NCBI GenBank assembly: GCA_025517485.1
Contig: JAOPKB010000004.1
Span: forward strand, 186,001-250,000
Direction of reading: 5' to 3'
Source of the DNA: Natronoglomus mannanivorans
GTDB lineage: Archaea; Halobacteriota; Halobacteria; Halobacteriales; Natrialbaceae
DNA: 64,000 nt
The position numbers were made by a program, and so were the translations under genes. The notes under the pieces are model-generated. The model had not been told where the DNA came from. It searched no databases and was given only the letters and a program-made list of their open reading frames with translations. Below, piece by piece: positions 62,045 through 64,000 of this stretch. Each line of letters begins with the position of its first letter. The first letter of the stretch is position 1.

Positions 62045-62481
62045 TGGCGATCTACGCCGTCAAAACCACCGCGAGTCAGGAGCGCACCGTCGCCGACATG
62101 ATCATCAACCGCGAGGAGCCTGAGGTCCACGCCGCGCTGGCGCCGGACTCGCTGACCTCCTACGTGATGGTCGAAGCCGACAACAATGCCGTGATCGAAC
62201 GCGTACTCGAGGACATTCCCCACGCCCGCAGTATCGTTCCCGGCGAGAGTGACATCTCGGAGGTCGAACACTTCCTCTCGCCCAAACCGGACGTCGAGGG
62301 GATCGCCGAAGGCGACATCGTCGAACTCATCGCCGGCCCGTTCAAAGGCGAGAAAGCCCAGGTCCAGCGCATCGACGAGGGCAAAGATCAGGTGACCGTC
62401 GAACTCTACGAGGCGACGGTTCCAATTCCCGTGACGGTTCGTGGCGACCAGATCCGCGTCCTCGACTCGGAAGAACGCTAG
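62044..62481 (+). CDS. spt5: Transcription elongation factor Spt5 (NusG)
   Basis: 145 residues: an NGN domain (1-85; [39 protein letters not shown]) and a KOW domain (about 92-140; [21 protein letters not shown]). It forms the Spt4/5 clamp on RNA polymerase. Cotranscribed with secE. A T-rich stretch follows directly. Confidence 0.95.
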   Translation: MAIYAVKTTASQERTVADMIINREEPEVHAALAPDSLTSYVMVEADNNAVIERVLEDIPHARSIVPGESDISEVEHFLSPKPDVEGIAEGDIVELIAGPFKGEKAQVQRIDEGKDQVTVELYEATVPIPVTVRGDQIRVLDSEER

Positions 62482-62482
62482 G

Positions 62483-62496
62483 TTTTTCTCACTTTT
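62483..62496 (+). terminator. Oligo-T terminator of secE-spt5
   Basis: TTTTT at 62483-62487 and TTTT at 62493-62496 directly after the spt5 stop codon. Confidence 0.55.
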
Positions 62497-62707
62497 GTGC
62501 GGTTTCGAGAGCACCTCGAGAGCGTGTTGCGTGGTCGCAGTTCCGAGACGTGCCGTCGCCGTCCTCGCGGGGAACCGACTCGCGCTCGTCGTGGATGATC
62601 CTCAGCACCTCTCGTGAGATGGCATGACGCGAGCCGGCTCCGATTGCAGCGACACTGCAGTCACTCGAGAAACCGACGTTCGACGAGAAGAACACCCGCG
62701 ACCGCAC

Positions 62708-62995
62708 TCACTGCTTCAATTCCGTGGCAACTGCACTCATATCCGCAACCGACTCGACCTCCTCTATGAGGTCCTCACGTTGGCGGACGTCCTCGGAACT
62801 GGCCCCGTAGGCGCGGACGTACTCGGCGCGGCTGTGTTCGGTGAACGCGTGGCGGATCGCGAGATAGCCGTCCGGAACGACGGTTCCGCACACTTTACAC
62901 TCGAGTCGCTCGTGTTTCGACGCCTGGTGGACGATCGCCGACTCGACGTCGTCGAAGACCGACCCGCAGCCGTCGATTCCACATTCCCAGGGCAT
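62708..62995 (-). CDS. Small two-zinc-finger protein
   Basis: 95 residues. Two C2H2-like fingers: Cys5/Cys10 with His23/His28 (the second pair in VHQASKH), and Cys33/Cys36 (CKVCG) with a His pair (RHAFTEH, about 48-53). A helical acidic C-terminus follows. Haloarchaeal C2H2-like fingers usually bind nucleic acid or proteins; no function known for this one (DUF7565-like, from memory). Divergent from the PHP-domain gene. Confidence 0.75.
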   Translation of the reverse strand: MPWECGIDGCGSVFDDVESAIVHQASKHERLECKVCGTVVPDGYLAIRHAFTEHSRAEYVRAYGASSEDVRQREDLIEEVESVADMSAVATELKQ

Positions 62996-63166
62996 CCCTG
63001 CGGGTGAATCGATTGGGGAGCCTAAAGGTCTTTTCGCCGATCTCTGATCTCCGCGGCCCGACGCCGTTCTCGAGGACCGTGTCCGCCAAAACAGTCATCT
63101 ATTCGACGTGTATGGATGGATCACCAAATCAGAATTCATAACTCTCCAGTCTCGAAAGGCACAGCC

Positions 63167-63937
63167 GTGACTGCCAGCGAGGAGTTCCGGGTCGACCTAC
63201 ACGTCAAGGTGCTGACTGACCGTGTCGTCGAGCGAGCGATCGCAGCCGGTCTCGACGCTATCGTCTACGCACCGCACTTCACACGACTTCCCGAGATTCG
63301 GGCCCGGGCCGAGCGCTACTCGAGCGACGAGTTACTCGTTATCCCCGCCCGCGAGGTCTTTACGGGGTCGTGGCGCGAGCGCAAACACGTCCTCGCGATC
63401 GGCCTCGCGGATCGCGTCCCGGACTTCATCTCGCTCGAGGCCGCGATGGCCGAATTCGAGCGACAGGATGCCGCCGTCCTCGCGCCGCATCCGGAATTTC
63501 TGAACGTCAGCCTCACCGAGTCCGACCTGCGCCACTACCGCGACACCGTCGACGCCGTCGAGATTTACAATCCGAAGCACCTCCCGTCGCACAACCGACG
63601 GGCTCGCGAGATCGCCAAGCTGTTCGAGTATCCGCCGTTTACCTCCTCGTACGCACACCTGCCGGGAACCGTCGGCGTTTCCTACACTGCGTTCGACGCC
63701 GACCTCGGGATCGACTCCGCAGACGATCTCGTGACCGCTCTGCGTGAGGGAGCCGCGCGGCGGGTCATCTACGACACCGGATTCACTCGTTGGAAGACGA
63801 CGGCGCGCGAACTCGGACACCTCTGCTGGGAGAACTCCTGGGAGAAGGTCGACCGGCTCTTCCTTCAGGGGATCGAAGCGACCCATCCCCACCACATCGC
63901 CTACGACGGGAAGTTCGACGACGTCTCCGTCTACTGA
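63167..63937 (+). CDS. PHP-domain phosphoesterase-like protein
   Basis: 256 residues from the GTG at 63167; ATG at 63116 in frame is an alternative. A TATA-like TTCATAAC about 28 nt before the GTG favours the shorter form. The PHP pattern is partial: VDLHVKVL has one His of the usual HxH, then IVYAPHFTRLPEI, a metal-ligand-type APHPEF (about 105), EIYNPKH and ATHPHH near the C-terminus. Haloarchaeal PHP-associated proteins of this size have unknown substrates; a cyclic or phosphate ester is likely by family. It ends close to a convergent gene at the window edge. Confidence 0.72.
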   Translation: MTASEEFRVDLHVKVLTDRVVERAIAAGLDAIVYAPHFTRLPEIRARAERYSSDELLVIPAREVFTGSWRERKHVLAIGLADRVPDFISLEAAMAEFERQDAAVLAPHPEFLNVSLTESDLRHYRDTVDAVEIYNPKHLPSHNRRAREIAKLFEYPPFTSSYAHLPGTVGVSYTAFDADLGIDSADDLVTALREGAARRVIYDTGFTRWKTTARELGHLCWENSWEKVDRLFLQGIEATHPHHIAYDGKFDDVSVY

Positions 63938-64000
63938 CGGTCGGGTTCGTCCGCGTCAGCGTCCGTCCCACGATCCTTTCCAGCCGCGTCTTCGTCTCGG
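63931..64000 (-). CDS. C-terminal end of a convergent acidic protein (rest outside window)
   Basis: On the minus strand the frame ending in TAG at 63931-63933 is open to the window edge and encodes a tail rich in Asp, Glu, Ala and Gly (RDEDAAGKDRGTDADADEP, then DRQ). Such tails are common in haloarchaeal proteins. It would overlap the PHP gene stop by a few bases. Only 22 codons are visible, so the call is tentative. Confidence 0.45.
   Translation of the reverse strand, partial: RDEDAAGKDRGTDADADEPDRQ

Overview
The window is chromosomal DNA from a halophilic archaeon, most likely a haloarchaeon of the Natrialbales type. The evidence is high GC, strongly acidic proteins, TATA boxes about 25-30 nt upstream of start codons (leaderless transcripts), and a purely archaeal information-processing set: aMBF1, archaeal LSm, L37e, SecE/Spt5, Pelota, RqcH, Elp3, an Lhr-like helicase and a Dna2-like nuclease-helicase. 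No phage, plasmid or complete insertion sequence is visible. Genus-level placement is inference.

Layout. 1-6.5 kb: the end of a CARDB-type surface protein, several small conserved haloarchaeal proteins, a lipoprotein, an E2-like acyltransferase domain protein, an OsmC protein and a UPF0173 metallohydrolase. 6.5-10.3 kb: a three-gene operon on the minus strand (DUF1537 acid-sugar kinase, PdxA-like oxidative decarboxylase, LarA-family nickel-pincer isomerase) with a perfect inverted repeat framing its TATA box, probably a catabolic route for a four-carbon sugar acid. 10.6-20.5 kb: a DHH-fold protein with degraded catalytic motifs, a SHOCT protein, an HTH regulator divergent from a methyltransferase, a His-rich Tat lipoprotein, Elp3, a REC-PAS-PAS protein and a ZIP transporter. 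20.6-25.3 kb: the ribosome-rescue factors RqcH and Pelota, then a J-domain/2Fe-2S ferredoxin fusion. 25.5-29.5 kb: an RND exporter cotranscribed with a TrmB-like regulator behind a palindromic operator.

29.6-37.8 kb: two MBL-fold proteins, then a large Lhr-like helicase whose Walker A motif is split by a 563-residue intein and whose coding region also carries an array of perfect hairpins, then an RsmC-like methyltransferase. 37.9-50.2 kb: an AIR-synthase-like protein, a K+ channel with RCK domain, a second (canonical) LarA, a DsrE protein, a PAP2 phosphatase, Dna2, and several small membrane or haloarchaeal proteins. 50.4-55.3 kb: LSm-L37e-PurF, a DUF420 membrane protein, a GDPD phosphodiesterase, an acidic mini-lipoprotein and tRNA-Leu(GAG). 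55.4-64 kb: aMBF1, an AlaX-type editing enzyme, an enolase-superfamily sugar-acid dehydratase facing a GH15 glucoamylase across a run of five hairpins, SecE-Spt5, a zinc-finger protein and a PHP-domain protein.

The most interesting items are the sugar-acid operon with its nickel-pincer isomerase and operator; the two hairpin arrays (33.7-33.9 kb inside a gene, 59.08-59.21 kb between genes), in which stems differ but pairing is kept; the P-loop intein; and the degenerate DHH protein. All functional assignments rest on motifs read by eye; no database search was run.
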